A DNA stretch of 64,000 nt, from the NCBI RefSeq assembly GCF_910594005.1, contig NC_057838.1, forward strand, positions 33,038,001 to 33,102,000, written 5' to 3'. The notes under the pieces are model-generated. The model saw only the letters and a program-made list of their open reading frames with translations. It was not told the origin of the DNA and made no database searches. Origin of the DNA: Cervus elaphus (taxonomy: Eukaryota > Chordata > Mammalia > Artiodactyla > Cervidae). Position numbers and translations under genes: made by a program. Shown piece after piece: positions 41,826 through 51,536 of this stretch; positions within the stretch are counted from its first letter, which is position 1; every line of letters starts with the position of its first letter.

Positions 41826-42332
41826 CTGTTGGCTGCAATGCTGCAATGCCTGCACCAGGACACATCTCTCCTCTGGCTAAAAGTACCAAGAAACGGTATG
41901 GGACTAAAAATAATTGTGTGCATGAGCAGTTGGGGCAAATCCTGGACCCAAGAGATACAAAGAGACCCAAAAAACCCATCTACCACTTTTAAAGAGCCTG
42001 GAGCAGAAGCAAGGGGTCAGGAGCCATAGCAGGGTACTGCACATGGCCCTTGCACTCAACACCACCTAAGGTGTGGGCCAAACACCTAGGCCACCCCTTC
42101 AGCCTGACCCCTGGACGACCCCTAGCCTCACCCCGCCCCCGCTTCATCCCATACAAGAAACATGCTCACCCATCTGTCAGGAAGTAAGCAAGCCAGCAAG
42201 GGAATCTGTTGTTTGTTCTTGCCCCTTTCTGCTACAGCAGGGGCCCCTGTAAAGCCTTGCCTGAATTTCTTGTCTGGCCTCTAGTTAATTTCTATAGATT
42301 GGGGAAGGCCAAGAACCCTGGTCAGTAACAAC
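41826..42332 (+). mobile_element. Solo LTR of a ruminant endogenous retrovirus (BTLTR1-like)
   Basis: A roughly 500-bp solo LTR starting near TG ('tgttggctgcaatgc') and ending near CA ('ggtcagtaaca'). A GC-rich U3 ('cagcctgacccctggacgac', 'ctcaccccgcccccgcttca') precedes 'catacaagaaa', the likely TATA position. A weak polyadenylation-signal remnant follows at 'ctgtaaagccttgcctgaat', then U5 'ttgtctggcctctagttaat' and 'ttggggaaggccaagaaccc'. No gag, pol or env remains next to it. The AATAAA signal appears mutated. The TSD could not be read, so the outer edges may be off by some tens of bases. Confidence 0.7.
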
Positions 42333-42676
42333 ATGATCTAAGCCTGGCCAGTGAGAATGGCATCGCCCTAGACACAGGAACCGACTCAAACATGGACATG
42401 CAACAGCCGCTGGGCCAGTGTACTGCTCCACACTCCAGAATAGAGGCATGAATAGAGTCTGGTAAAAATCATCCAACAACTAGAGACTACCACTTCTGCC
42501 ATATTATGGGGAGAGCTTCCAGAAGAATTAAACCTTCACCAAGGAAGAAACAGTCAAGGAAAATGAGAGGCATACTCTGACTGACTGTATTTGAGAGCTT
42601 GGACTGTTTTTGTTTTGTTTTGTCCTTAAGGTTATGTTGAATTTTCATTTGTTAAAGAAAAGGATTTAAGTAAATA
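42333..42676. other. No recognisable feature
   Basis: About 340 bp between the LTR and a SINE, unassigned. A (TTTTG)n run lies near 42607-42622. Confidence 0.5.
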
Positions 42677-43005
42677 GGCTTCCCAGGTGGCCTTGGCGGT
42701 AAAGAACTCAAACTCAAGACCACTGTTCCTCACAGTCACTATTTATTCTTCATTCCTTTTTTTTTGTAGGAAACAGTCACAAAAACCAGTGCAAAGCCGT
42801 CAAAAAAAAAAAGAACTCAAACTCACCTGGCAACACTGGAAGCTAAGAGATGTGGGTGCGATCCTGGGTCGGGAAGATGCCCTGGAGGAGGGCATGACAA
42901 TCCACTCCAGTGTTCTTGCCTGGAGAATCCCATGGACAGAGCAGCCTGGCAGGCAATAGTCCATGGAGTTGTGAAGAGTCGGACACAACTGAAGCGACTT
43001 AGCAG
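42677..43005 (+). mobile_element. Bov-tA SINE carrying a 93-bp insertion
   Basis: The SINE head 'ggcttcccaggtggccttgg' ends at 42716. The body resumes at 42826 with 'cctggcaacactggaagcta' and runs to 'gtcggacacaactgaagcga'. The gap holds a small retro-insert flanked by a duplicated SINE word. Confidence 0.93.
42717..42809 (+). mobile_element. Short poly(A)-tailed retrocopy of unknown RNA
   Basis: About 84 bp of non-SINE sequence ('agaccactgttcctcacagt' ... 'ccagtgcaaagccgtc') followed by A's. A perfect 16-bp TSD 'aaagaactcaaactca' lies at 42701-42716 and 42810-42825. A-tail plus TSD identify an L1-type retroinsertion. The insert contains a T9 run followed by 'gtagg', resembling a splice acceptor, so its source could be a pre-mRNA or a small non-coding RNA. 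I do not recognise the source. Confidence 0.85.
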
Positions 43006-43095
43006 GTAGGGATGCATACTACCCTAGTTCCTCCCGGAAAGATAATGACTACATCCTCTATGGTCCCACAGATCTCTGTTTAAAATCCCCGTATA

Positions 43096-43266
43096 AGGGA
43101 CTTCCCTGGCAGTCCAGTTAAGACTTTGCCTTCCAATACAGGGGATACAGGTTCAATCCCTGGTCAAGGAGCTAAGATCCCCCATGCCTCGCGGCCAAAA
43201 AAACAAAACATAAAACAGAAGCAGTGCTGCAAGAAATTCAATAAAGACTTTTAAAATGGTCCACAC
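43096..43266 (+). mobile_element. CHR-type SINE
   Basis: 'gggacttccctggcagtcca', 'acaggttcaatccctggtca', 'taagatcccccatgcctcgc' and an A-rich tail containing 'gcaagaaattcaataaagac'. Confidence 0.88.
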
Positions 43267-43282
43267 CAAGAAACTATATATA

Positions 43283-43471
43283 TATCTGTTCAGTTCAGTT
43301 CCGTCGCTTAGTCGTGTCCAACTCTTTGTGACCCCATGAACCACAGCACGCCAGGCCTCCCTGTCCATCATCAACTCCCGGAGTCCACCGAAACCCATGT
43401 CCATTGAGTCGGTGATGCCATCCAACCATCTCATCCTCTGTTGTCCCCTTCTCCTCCTGCCCTCAGTCTAT
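43283..43471 (-). mobile_element. BovB 3' end (ART2-like)
   Basis: Reverse BovB terminus: 'gttcagttcagttccgtcgc', 'cacgccaggcctccctgtcc' and 'atcctctgttgtccccttct'. Short, with only the 3' end. Confidence 0.95.
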
Positions 43472-43489
43472 CTTTGAAAAAATAAAAAG

Positions 43490-43650
43490 TAGAACTCCTA
43501 TAATAGCAATTACCACACCCTATTATCATTTATTTGTTTCCATTCTGTGTCTCCTACTAGTATGTGAGCAGTGGCTATGTCTTACTCTTCTCTGGGACAC
43601 CAGAAGCTGATACATTGTCAGTGGAATGTGTGTTGAATGAGTGATCCAAA
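43490..43650 (+). repeat. L2 3' end
   Basis: Forward L2 terminus: 'tctcctactagtatgtgagc', 'agtggctatgtcttactctt' and 'aatgtgtgttgaatgagtga'. Confidence 0.7.
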
Positions 43651-43796
43651 AACTAAAAACACATCATCCATTTCCAGCTTCTGCCAGCAATGTCAAGGAG
43701 CCAAAGGACCGCACATTTTCCCACCTCTTCAATCCACTCCCATAACTTCCAGTGGAAACAAAGGTAGTCCTAGCTCTGTACTAGTGTGCAAGTCTC

Positions 43797-43930
43797 TCAA
43801 ATCCAGTAGTTAAGACTCTGTGCTTCCACTGTATGGGGCGAGGGTTTGAGCCCTGGTTAGGGAAACTAAGATTCCCACATGCCACACAGTATAACCAAAA
43901 GCAAAAACAAAATCCTACAAACAGAACAAT
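43797..43930 (+). mobile_element. CHR-type SINE fragment
   Basis: 'ccagtagttaagactctgtg', 'ggtttgagccctggttaggg' and 'attcccacatgccacacagt'. Lacks the first bases of the head. Confidence 0.85.
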
Positions 43931-44039
43931 GACAAATAAGTCCAAAAATATTTGCCTCTTTTAAAAAAAATTTTAAAAGACTACATCAGAGCCTCCATGA
44001 GGTTGGTGTTCCATGAAACATAATATTAAAATTCTATTT

Positions 44040-44160
44040 ATTGTATGTAGGAACTGCAGGAAATTTATCAAATATAAATACATATAATATATTAAAATAT
44101 ATTATAAAATTATAAAAATATGATATATATATATTATATAATTATATAAATATCAACCAT
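44040..44160. repeat. AT-rich low-complexity
   Basis: Dense 'atata' and 'ttataaa' words, including a (TA)n core near 44129-44145. Confidence 0.8.
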
Positions 44161-44307
44161 GGAAACTAAAATTCAATCCAATCTTTTGGACAGGTAGGAC
44201 CAAGAATGTATTGAAAATCTGGGCAGATAAGTATAAAATGTTTAAAGAGTTATCTCAAAGTGATAGGACGTCAGGTGATTTCTATTTTTACCTTCTTCTT
44301 TATTTCT

Positions 44308-44514
44308 CGCGCTTCCCAGGTGGCGCAGTGGTAAAGAATCCGCCTGCCAATGCAGGAGACACAAGAGACATGGGTTCAATCCCTGGGTCGGGAATATCCC
44401 CTGCAACCCACTCCACTATTCTTGCCTGGAAAATTCCATGGACAAAGGAGTCTGGTGGGCTACAGTCCATGGGCTCTGCAAAGAGTCAGAGACACCTGAA
44501 CAGGCACGAAAAGC
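44308..44514 (+). mobile_element. Bov-tA SINE with TSD
   Basis: Forward copy from 'gcgcttcccaggtggcgcag', with an intact B-box region 'gggttcaatccctgggtcgg'. 8-bp TSD 'ttatttct' at 44300-44307 and 44515-44522. Confidence 0.95.
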
Positions 44515-44522
44515 TTATTTCT

Positions 44523-45161
44523 TGTTGTATTGCCTTTGTAACTTTATTTTAGGAGAAGTATAAATTTACATCATAATAAGGAAATTAAAAGTAGCTTTCA
44601 TATTAACAAATAAATTAAGATGTCTCCTTTGGCCCAGAATAGAACAGAGAAGCCCCGTATCTTTAAATGAAACAGAGACTCAGCTGCCACTTCAACCTCA
44701 TGCACCAACCCATCCTCCTCAGGCCCTGACGTTTGGGGCAGAATCACAAGTAATTCCTCCTATATCTCAGCTCTCTTGATTCTGCAGACACAGCCCTTGA
44801 TCTCTACACATTAAGAAAACATCCGCCATCCCATCCAGCAAACTCAACAACAGCACCACTAACTGTATCTGTCATCCTAGGATATTCACACCCAGTGGTT
44901 CAGAAAGAGTAAATATACATCATGATACAGCCATATGGCAATCAAAAGAAATCATGTTTGCAATTAAAATTTCATGCAGTCGATCAGGGCCTGTCTTGAG
45001 GTTTCAGCTAAAAATTAAGACAATAAAAGTCAATCTTTCTCAGTGAGCATTCTACTGCAGATACTATCAGCTTCTGGAATTAGCTTAGAGACTAAATATC
45101 AAGTGTCAGACCCTGAAGAGCACGTTTGAAAACATGCCAGATCCCATACATTGCTCATCGC
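44523..45161. other. No recognisable feature
   Basis: About 640 bp unassigned. No convincing frame. Confidence 0.5.
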
Positions 45162-45175
45162 AAGAATATATTGCA

Positions 45176-45460
45176 GGACTTCCCTGGTGGTCCAGTGGGT
45201 AAGAATCCATCTGCTGATGCAGGGGACAAGGGTCCGATCCCTCATCAGGGAAGACTGCACATGCCACAGGCCAACTGAGGTTGAACGCCACAACTGCCGA
45301 AGTCCGCAAGCCCTAGAGCCTGTGCTCTGGGATAAGGGAAGCCACCGCAACGAGAAGCCTGCGCCCTGAAGCGTAGAGTAGCCCCTGCTCACCAGAACTA
45401 AAGAAAGCCCTGGCAGCTATGAAGGCCAAGCGGAGACAAAAATAAATGAATAAATTTTTT
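45176..45460 (+). mobile_element. CHR-type SINE, long form
   Basis: 'ggacttccctggtggtccag', 'ggtccgatccctcatcaggg', 'ggaagccaccgcaacgagaa' and 'gccctggcagctatgaaggc', ending in '(aaataaatg)n'. It is followed directly by an L1 tail. Confidence 0.9.
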
Positions 45461-45465
45461 TCAAA

Positions 45466-45800
45466 GGCATAGAGAACAGACTTTTGGACACAGTGGGGGA
45501 GGGAGAAGGTGGGATGATTTGAGAGAGTAGTACAAAAACATATACATTACCATATGCAAAACAGATAGCAAGTGGGGATTTGCTGTCTGACAGAGGGAAC
45601 CCAAAGCCTGTACTCTGTGACAACCTAAAGGGATGGGACGCGGAGGGAGGAAGGCTTAAGAGGGAGGGGATATATGTAAACCTATGGCTGATTCACGCTG
45701 AGGTACGGCAGAAACCATCACAATATTGTAAATTAATCATCCTCAGATTAAAAACAAAATTTTAAAAAAATTTAAAGGATGTAAGTTTTAAAAAAAAAAA
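45466..45800 (+). mobile_element. Ruminant L1 3' UTR tail with poly(A)
   Basis: 'gacttttggacacagtgggg', 'aacctatggctgattcacgc' and 'attgtaaattaatcatcctc', then poly(A) near 45788-45800. Imperfect 16-bp repeats 'aagaatatattgcagg' (45162-45177) and 'aagaatctattgtagg' (45801-45816) bracket this tail together with the CHR SINE before it. Confidence 0.9.
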
Positions 45801-46135
45801 AAGAATCTATTGTAGGTAGACTGAGAATAGTTATTTAAGTGGTTGACCATGGGCTCATCCCCCTAGTTGTAATCCTTAACAGTCCCAGATCCAATCTCCT
45901 TCTGGGCTTCCACAGTCGCCCACCTCACGCTCAGCCTAAATGAAATTGTCCAAAATCCCTATTCTCGAACTTTCAGCTGACATTCATCAAGCACCACTTT
46001 GGTGGCAGGTACAGAAACGACGTGCTTGTGAAATGTTCAACAACCTGTTTCGGGTGAGATGGAGCCCTGGTCTGTAGTATTTGGCAGCGTCCATAGGAAA
46101 TTCCTCTAACTGTGGCCAGTTTCAATCGACCAGCA

Positions 46136-46143
46136 TGACGTCA
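46136..46143. promoter_or_regulatory. Perfect CRE (TGACGTCA) motif
   Basis: The palindromic 8-bp cAMP-response element is complete, CpG included. Methylated CpGs decay quickly in mammals, so an intact full CRE in repeat-rich DNA is worth noting. 'ctttatag' lies about 40 bp downstream and resembles a weak TATA box. Whether anything binds is unknown; such an 8-mer is expected about once per 64 kb by chance before CpG depletion. Confidence 0.4.
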
Positions 46144-46190
46144 TTAAACATGGAGCTGGCAATGGATGCTCAGTGCTCATCCCTTTATAG

Positions 46191-46274
46191 CAGGTCCCCG
46201 CTACGGACGATGGAGATGTAGATAACTTCAACAGCATGACTAACAGCAAAAGGCAGGAAAAAGACTGGGAAGAG
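46191..46274 (+). other. Candidate 84-bp exon, unproven
   Basis: Preceded by 'ctcatccctttatag' (acceptor-like) and followed by 'gtgagt', the best donor consensus. The 84 bp are open in one frame with a length divisible by three, reading 'QVPATDDGDVDNFNSM' then 'TNSKRQEKDWEE'. An ATG lies at 46236. No known protein recognised. Pseudo-exons of this kind arise by chance in 64 kb. Confidence 0.2.
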
Positions 46275-46776
46275 GTGAGTCTGCAGTACTTCTTTGTCTT
46301 TTGATAAAATGTATTTAATGACAGTTTTATGTAATTCTGTGTCTAGTAATGGCTATATCATACAACCCACTTACAATCTTCCTGAAAATTTAACCTTTGG
46401 CACTCACAAGTCATTAGGAGCCAACTCTTGCATGGCACTGGTGCCAGCCTTGTGATCAGGTCTGGGGATCCATGAATAAAATATAGTTTCTGCCCACAAG
46501 AAATACTCAGTCCCTAAATAGACAGAGACACAATGAAATCACAGCCAAGTGAAAATGGCTAAAGGGAAGTCTCTACAAAACACCCAGAGCACAAACAAGC
46601 CTGCAGGTAAAGTCGGGGGAGAAATTCAGAAAGCATTTTGCAAAAGATGCAACATTTAAGCTGAGTCTCAAAGCATGCTTAGAAGGAGAAAGAAAAGAGT
46701 GAGGGAAGCAAGATAAAGACACTGGCATTTTTGGTCCCAGGAAAGAGCACTTATAAGGGTTTAAATGTAGGAAAAA

Positions 46777-47863
46777 CAGAAAAACATCTATTTCTGCTTT
46801 ATTGACTACGCCAAAGCCTTTGACTGTGTGGATCACAATAAACTGTGGAAAATTCTGAAAGAGATGGGAATACCAGACCACCTGACCTGCCTCTTGAAAA
46901 ATCTGTATGCAGGTCAGGAAGCAACAGTTAGAACTGGACATGGAACAACAGACTGGTTCCAAATAGGAAAAGGAGTATGTCAAGGCTATATACTGTCACC
47001 CTGCTTATTTAACTTACATGCAGAGTACATCATGAGAAACGCTGGGCTGGAGGAAGCACAAGCTGGAGTCAAGATTGCTGGGAGAAATAGCAATACTTTA
47101 GATATGCAGATGACACCACTCATAGCAGAAAGTGAGAAGAACTAAAGAGCCTCTTGATGAAAGTGAAAGAGGAGAGTGAAAATGTTGGCTTAAAGCTCAA
47201 CATTCAGAAAACTAAGATCATGGCATCTGGTCCCATCACTTCATGGAAAATAGATGGGGAAACAGTGGCTGACTTTATTTTTGAGGGCTCAAAAATCACT
47301 GCAGATGGTGACTGCAGCCATGAAATTAAAAGATGCATACTCCTTGGAAGGAAAGTTATGACCAACCTAGATAGCATATTAAAAAGCAGAGACATTACTT
47401 TGCCAACAAAGGCCCATCTAGTCAAGGCTATGGTTTTTCCAGTAGTCGTGTATGGATGTGAGAGTTGGACGGTAAAGAAAGCTGAGTGCCAAAGAATTGA
47501 TGCTTTTGAACTGTTGTATTGGAAAAGACTCTTGAGAGTTCCTTGGACTGCAAGGAGGTCCAACCACTCCATCCTAAAGGAAATCTGTCCCAACATTCAT
47601 TGAAAGGATTGATGCTGAAGCTGAAACTAATACTTTGGCCACCTGATGTGAAGATCTGACTCATTTGAAAAGACCCTGATGCTGGGAAAGATTGAGGGCA
47701 GGAGGAGAAGGGGATGACAGAGGATGAGATGGTTGGATGGCATCATTGATTCAATGGACATGAGTTTGGGTAAACTCTGGGAGTGGTGTTGGACAGGGAG
47801 GCCTGGTGTGCTGTGGTCATGGGATCGCAAAAAGTCGGACATGACTGAGCGACTGAACTGAAC
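46777..47863 (+). mobile_element. BovB LINE, 5'-truncated, with TSD
   Basis: A 1.09-kb copy starting inside the reverse-transcriptase domain. An 11-bp TSD 'tgtaggaaaaa' flanks it (46766-46776 and 47864-47874). The 3' end is the normal 'cgactgaactgaac'. It is one of the better preserved BovB copies here, with two long open frames. Confidence 0.95.
46798..47603 (+). pseudogene. BovB reverse transcriptase C-terminal part
   Basis: Two open frames cover the reverse-transcriptase core and beyond. The first (to 47145) reads 'MDHNKLWKILKEMGIPDHLT' and 'GTTDWFQIGKGVCQGYILSP'. A frameshift at the catalytic box turns the expected YADD into 'LDMQMTP'. The second (47154-47603) reads 'ENVGLKLNIQKTKIMASGPI' and 'VVYGCESWTVKKAECQRIDA'. 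The shift at the active site and the missing endonuclease make it non-functional. Confidence 0.9.
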
Positions 47864-47955
47864 TGTAGGAAAAAAGCCAGGTATTGTATGTAGATTTCAA
47901 GGCATTTGTAGCACAGAGCGTGTGGGAAGGAGGAATAAGGAATGAATGCTCAAGT

Positions 47956-48233
47956 GCTTCTCTGGTGACTCAGGACTAAAGAATCCTCCTGCCAATGCAG
48001 GAGACAGGGGTTTGATCCCTGATCCGAGAAGATCCCACAGGCCAAGGAGCAACTAAACCCATGTGTCACAACTACAGAACCCTCTCACCCTACAGCCCAT
48101 GTTCTTCAATAAGAAAAGCCACCACAATGAGAAGCCCACACACTCCGCAACTAGAGACAAGCCCGCACAGCAATGAAGACCCAGCACAGCCAAAAATTGT
48201 TTTAAAAAATGTTGAAAATTTTACAATAGAACA
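47956..48233 (+). mobile_element. CHR-type SINE, long form, with TSD
   Basis: 'gcttctctggtgactcagga', 'ggggtttgatccctgatccg', 'gccaccacaatgagaagccc' and 'caatgaagacccagcacagc'. 7-bp TSD 'ctcaagt' at 47949-47955 and 48234-48240. Confidence 0.88.
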
Positions 48234-48240
48234 CTCAAGT

Positions 48241-48934
48241 TCTTTCTTTATGTCAAAAACTCATGCACATGAGGGTGGTCTTCAGGTACTTGAATCACCT
48301 TGTTCTTAAATAGATTATTCTATCAACCTCCACCAACCTTTTTAGTATGTGTGTATCACTTCACATTCCACGGGAAACAGGGTGAGCTTCTTAAAAGTTT
48401 CCATGAATGAGACACCATACTCCCCACCCCAAACTGCTCACTGGAGCCACAGAAAGCAATAATAAGAGAAAGACCATCCCTCATTGACTCTTGTACCAAG
48501 AACATAAACATACTGAAGGTCACAGGGGTGTACTGTGTGATATATCTCCCAAATCACCTTTCAGTTATTAACCCAGATGTTGGAATACCACCTGAATATA
48601 GCCGTCAACATCAGTCCTCTTTGCAAATGGCCTCATTTCATGGTTGCACCCCTAACCAGGGAAGGGTGCATCCAATAGATGGTCAATGAGGGCTTCCAAA
48701 GGTCTTGGCTATTTGCCTCAACTCAGGACAACTCTGAAGGAAGTTCCCCGTTGGAATGGATGGGAATTTCTTGAGAATGAATCCTTTTATCCAGTCTTGC
48801 TTTCTTCTCCTACATTCCACAGGAGTTCATCCCATTAGATTTTCTGCATTTTTTTTCTCTTTCTCAGAGTCTTTTTCCCAGGAAATCCAACTTGCCACAA
48901 AAACTAACCAATGAAGTCTCCATTCCTTCCATCA
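48241..48934. other. No recognisable feature
   Basis: About 700 bp unassigned. Confidence 0.5.
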
Positions 48935-49222
48935 GCCACTAAATTTTGTTAAGTTCTGACCACGTGCCAGGCTTTCTGCAGGGCACTAAAATTTCAAACA
49001 TGAACAAAATAAATTAAAACTAAGTACTTAATCCTGGTGTCAATAAGTCTAGTGAAGAAGATGAATATATACCAAATACTCATACTAATGAAAGTACAGG
49101 AGGTACAAATACAAAAATAACTGCTCAGAAGGCAAAGAATAATTTCCAAGACAGTATGTCATACAGGAGCAAACTCTGCTGGATACTGAGATGAGGGAAT
49201 GCAGTGTCAAGAATCATGAATG
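48935..49222 (-). repeat. L2 LINE terminus, cut by L1
   Basis: Reverse L2: 'tgaccacgtgccaggctttc', 'caataagtctagtgaagaag' and 'caggaggtacaaatac'. An L1 has inserted at its right side. Confidence 0.6.
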
Positions 49223-49870
49223 GTCTCAACAATCCGACTACTGGTCATATACCGTGAGAAAACCATAACTTAAAAAGACACACGAACCCCAGTGTTCATT
49301 GCAGCACTATTTACAATAACTAGAAGCAACCTAGATGTTCATCTACAGATGAATAGATAAAGAAGTTGTGGTACATATATACAATGGAATATTACTCAGC
49401 CATAAAAAGGAATGCATTTGAGTCCATTCTAATGAGGTAGATGAACCTAGAGCCTATTATACAGAGTGATGTAAGTTAGAAAGAGGAAAACAAATATCAT
49501 ATGTTTACACAGATATATAGAATCTAGAAAGATGATATTGATGAACCTATCTGCAGGGCAGCAATAGAGATGCAGACTTAGAGAACAGACTTGTGGACAC
49601 AGTTGGGAAAGGAGAGGGTGGGATGAATTGAGAGAGCAGCATTGAAACATATATGTTACCATATGTAAAAGAGACAGCGGGTGGAGATTTGTTTTCTGAC
49701 TCAGGGAGCTCAAACACGGAGCTCTGTGACAACCTAGAGGGGTGGGATGGGAAGGGAGGTGGGAGGCAGGCTGAAAAGCCAGGAGGACCTACGTATACCT
49801 ATGGCTGATTCATGTTGATGTACAACACATCATTGTAAAGCAATTATCCAATTAAAAATACATTTTAAAA
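49223..49870 (+). mobile_element. Ruminant L1 3' end with TSD
   Basis: ORF2 C-terminus ('cagtgttcattgcagcacta', 'caatggaatattactcagcc') and 3' UTR to 'caattatccaattaaaaata'. TSD 'aatcatgaatg' at 49212-49222 and 49871-49881, extendable to 15 bp with one mismatch. Confidence 0.95.
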
Positions 49871-49881
49871 AATCATGAATG

Positions 49882-50371
49882 CTCTGTTATTTTCCTCCAG
49901 ATCTAAATTAACAAAATCAACCTGCCCCAGTTTTGTGGATGCTGAATGGAAGACATAGGACTCCAAAGTCATGGGCAAAGGACAGCTTATTACTCACAGA
50001 AAGAGCAATGGCCAAAGTGTTAGCATTTTTGCACCATTTCCCAAAGCTGCAGTGCCAACAGGGTGATGTGAAGAGGGTCTGGTGACACCTGCCAGGCGTT
50101 AGGTTGCACTTCAGGATAAGAGTGCTGAGCTTAGGGAACCCAGATCTTTTATAGTATGGATAGCAGGGTATGGAGCACTATGGATACCTAACCTTTGTTC
50201 AAGAGTGGCGGTGGGGAGGGGGCGCATCTAGCTCTATCTTCCAAAGCTGTTCACCATACAAACATCCTTGAAATGTTTATCTGAAACAGTTAAGTTCAAG
50301 GGATAGCCCTAGAGAAACATGCAGACACAAGAGAGACCTATGCAGAAGTATCCTGTAGCAAGTGGGATATA
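49882..50371. other. No recognisable feature
   Basis: About 490 bp unassigned, with a G-rich 'ggtggggagggggcg' near 50211. Confidence 0.5.
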
Positions 50372-50725
50372 TCTTAAGTCCCCTACATAGGAACCTTCAA
50401 GTTGCACATTTTTTAGGCTCGAATGTGTCCCTCTACGCCAGCTGTTGGACTGTACTCTACTATACTTTTCAAGGTACTGTACTACTGTAAGATTAAAAAT
50501 GTTCTCTTTATATTTTGTTTTTACTTTTTTTACCTGCATATTGTTTGTGTTATTATAGTATATATTATAAAAGCATTATAAACCTATTATAGTACAGTAC
50601 TACCTGATTGTGTTAATTGGGAACCTAGACTAACTTTGTTGGACCTGCAGATTGGACTAATGAACAAATTGGACTTATGAACGTGCTCTTAGAATGGAAC
50701 TTGTTCGTATGTAGGGGACTTACTG
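50372..50725. mobile_element. Mariner/Tigger-type MITE
   Basis: Terminal inverted repeats: left 'taagtcccctacataggaac' (from 50375) and right 'gttcgtatgtaggggactta' (to 50722), matching at all but about one or two positions. The 354-bp interior is AT-rich with 'ctgtactctactatac' and 'ctattatagtacagtac' text and no transposase. It is an internally deleted derivative moved in trans by a related transposase. The expected TA target duplication is not clean. Confidence 0.85.
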
Positions 50726-51536
50726 TGAGAATCTGCCTCTTCATTAGAAGCCTTCACTTTAGGCTCTCTGTTTCTCTAAGTCAGGCTTATTAGAGGCATG
50801 TTTATGATAGATAGTTGCCTTATCTAAAATAGGATCTGGGGTACTGTGTATTTCCTTTCAGTAGTACCTTGATTTGCAGGCTCTTAGGACTTCAAATGTA
50901 GGATATGAGGATTCCCTTTTTTTCCTCTCTTAAAGGAGTTGTGCGGCTTAGAATTTGTCTGGGCAAATGTTGCGTATTAGGTGATATACGGTATTGTAAA
51001 GGTATACTTAGACATCCAGAAATTGAAAGCATTCAGTTGCAACAGAAATGTTTACAACTTAATTTCTGGTGCTCGAGCTGTAGATGCCAAGGACCCAGAA
51101 AATAGACTTAGTTATTCACCAAGGCTTATAAGTCTATGTGGGATATGATAGGAAGAGATTGAAAAAGGTTCTCTCATGCAGACCCATTGCTACACTGACG
51201 TAATTTTCTAGAAGCATTTGTCCTTTGAATTAGGCATTTCAGAGAATATTCCCATTATGTATGTGGACGTGGTGCAGTCATAAAAGCCTCACAGATCACT
51301 GAGACAGATAAACCTCCACTTTCTGTGTATCTACTCTGGGGCCCCATCGCTACACATGGAATCAGGGTGGTATCATATTTGTAGAGGAAACATTTTAAAA
51401 TTATTCTAGCATATTTCTACTTCCTGTGATGAAACACAGTCCTGGGTAATCCTTATAAAGATAAATTTTACCATTTTCCCCTCAGATATTTCCTACAGAA
51501 TAAAGTACTATGAAATTTAATACAAAATGCTTTAGA
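50726..51536. other. Unassigned, with a 66-codon frame
   Basis: A plus frame at 50905-51105 reads 'LGKCCVLGDIRYCKG' and 'HPEIESIQLQQKCLQLNFWC'. No family could be named. 51255-51350 ('gcagtcataaaagcctcaca') looks slightly LTR-like, but this is weak. Confidence 0.3.

Larger units (their letters stand above)
45817..46420. other. Unique sequence with CpG cluster
   Basis: No recognised repeat except possible MIR/L2 text near 45980. CpGs are unusually frequent at 46010-46215 for this window. See the separate entries for the CRE and the candidate exon. Confidence 0.5.
46425..47948 (-). repeat. L2 LINE 3' region split by BovB
   Basis: Reverse L2: 'gatccatgaataaaatatag', 'caacatttaagctgagtctc' (L2: gacatttgagctgagacc) and 'gcatgcttagaaggagaaag' up to 46765. 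It resumes at 47875 with 'ggcatttgtagcacagagcg' and 'gtgggaaggaggaataagga'. The break is the BovB at 46777-47863. Confidence 0.7.

Noticed and set aside
45977..46053. Second candidate exon between 'ctttcag' and 'gtgaga'
   Set aside because: Its 77-bp length is not a multiple of three, and its start resembles MIR/L2 text ('cattcatcaagcaccacttt'). Probably repeat-derived.
50905..51105. 66-codon frame resembling a phosphodiesterase N-terminal motif
   Set aside because: Only a short 'LGDIR' word is shared. Too little to claim homology.
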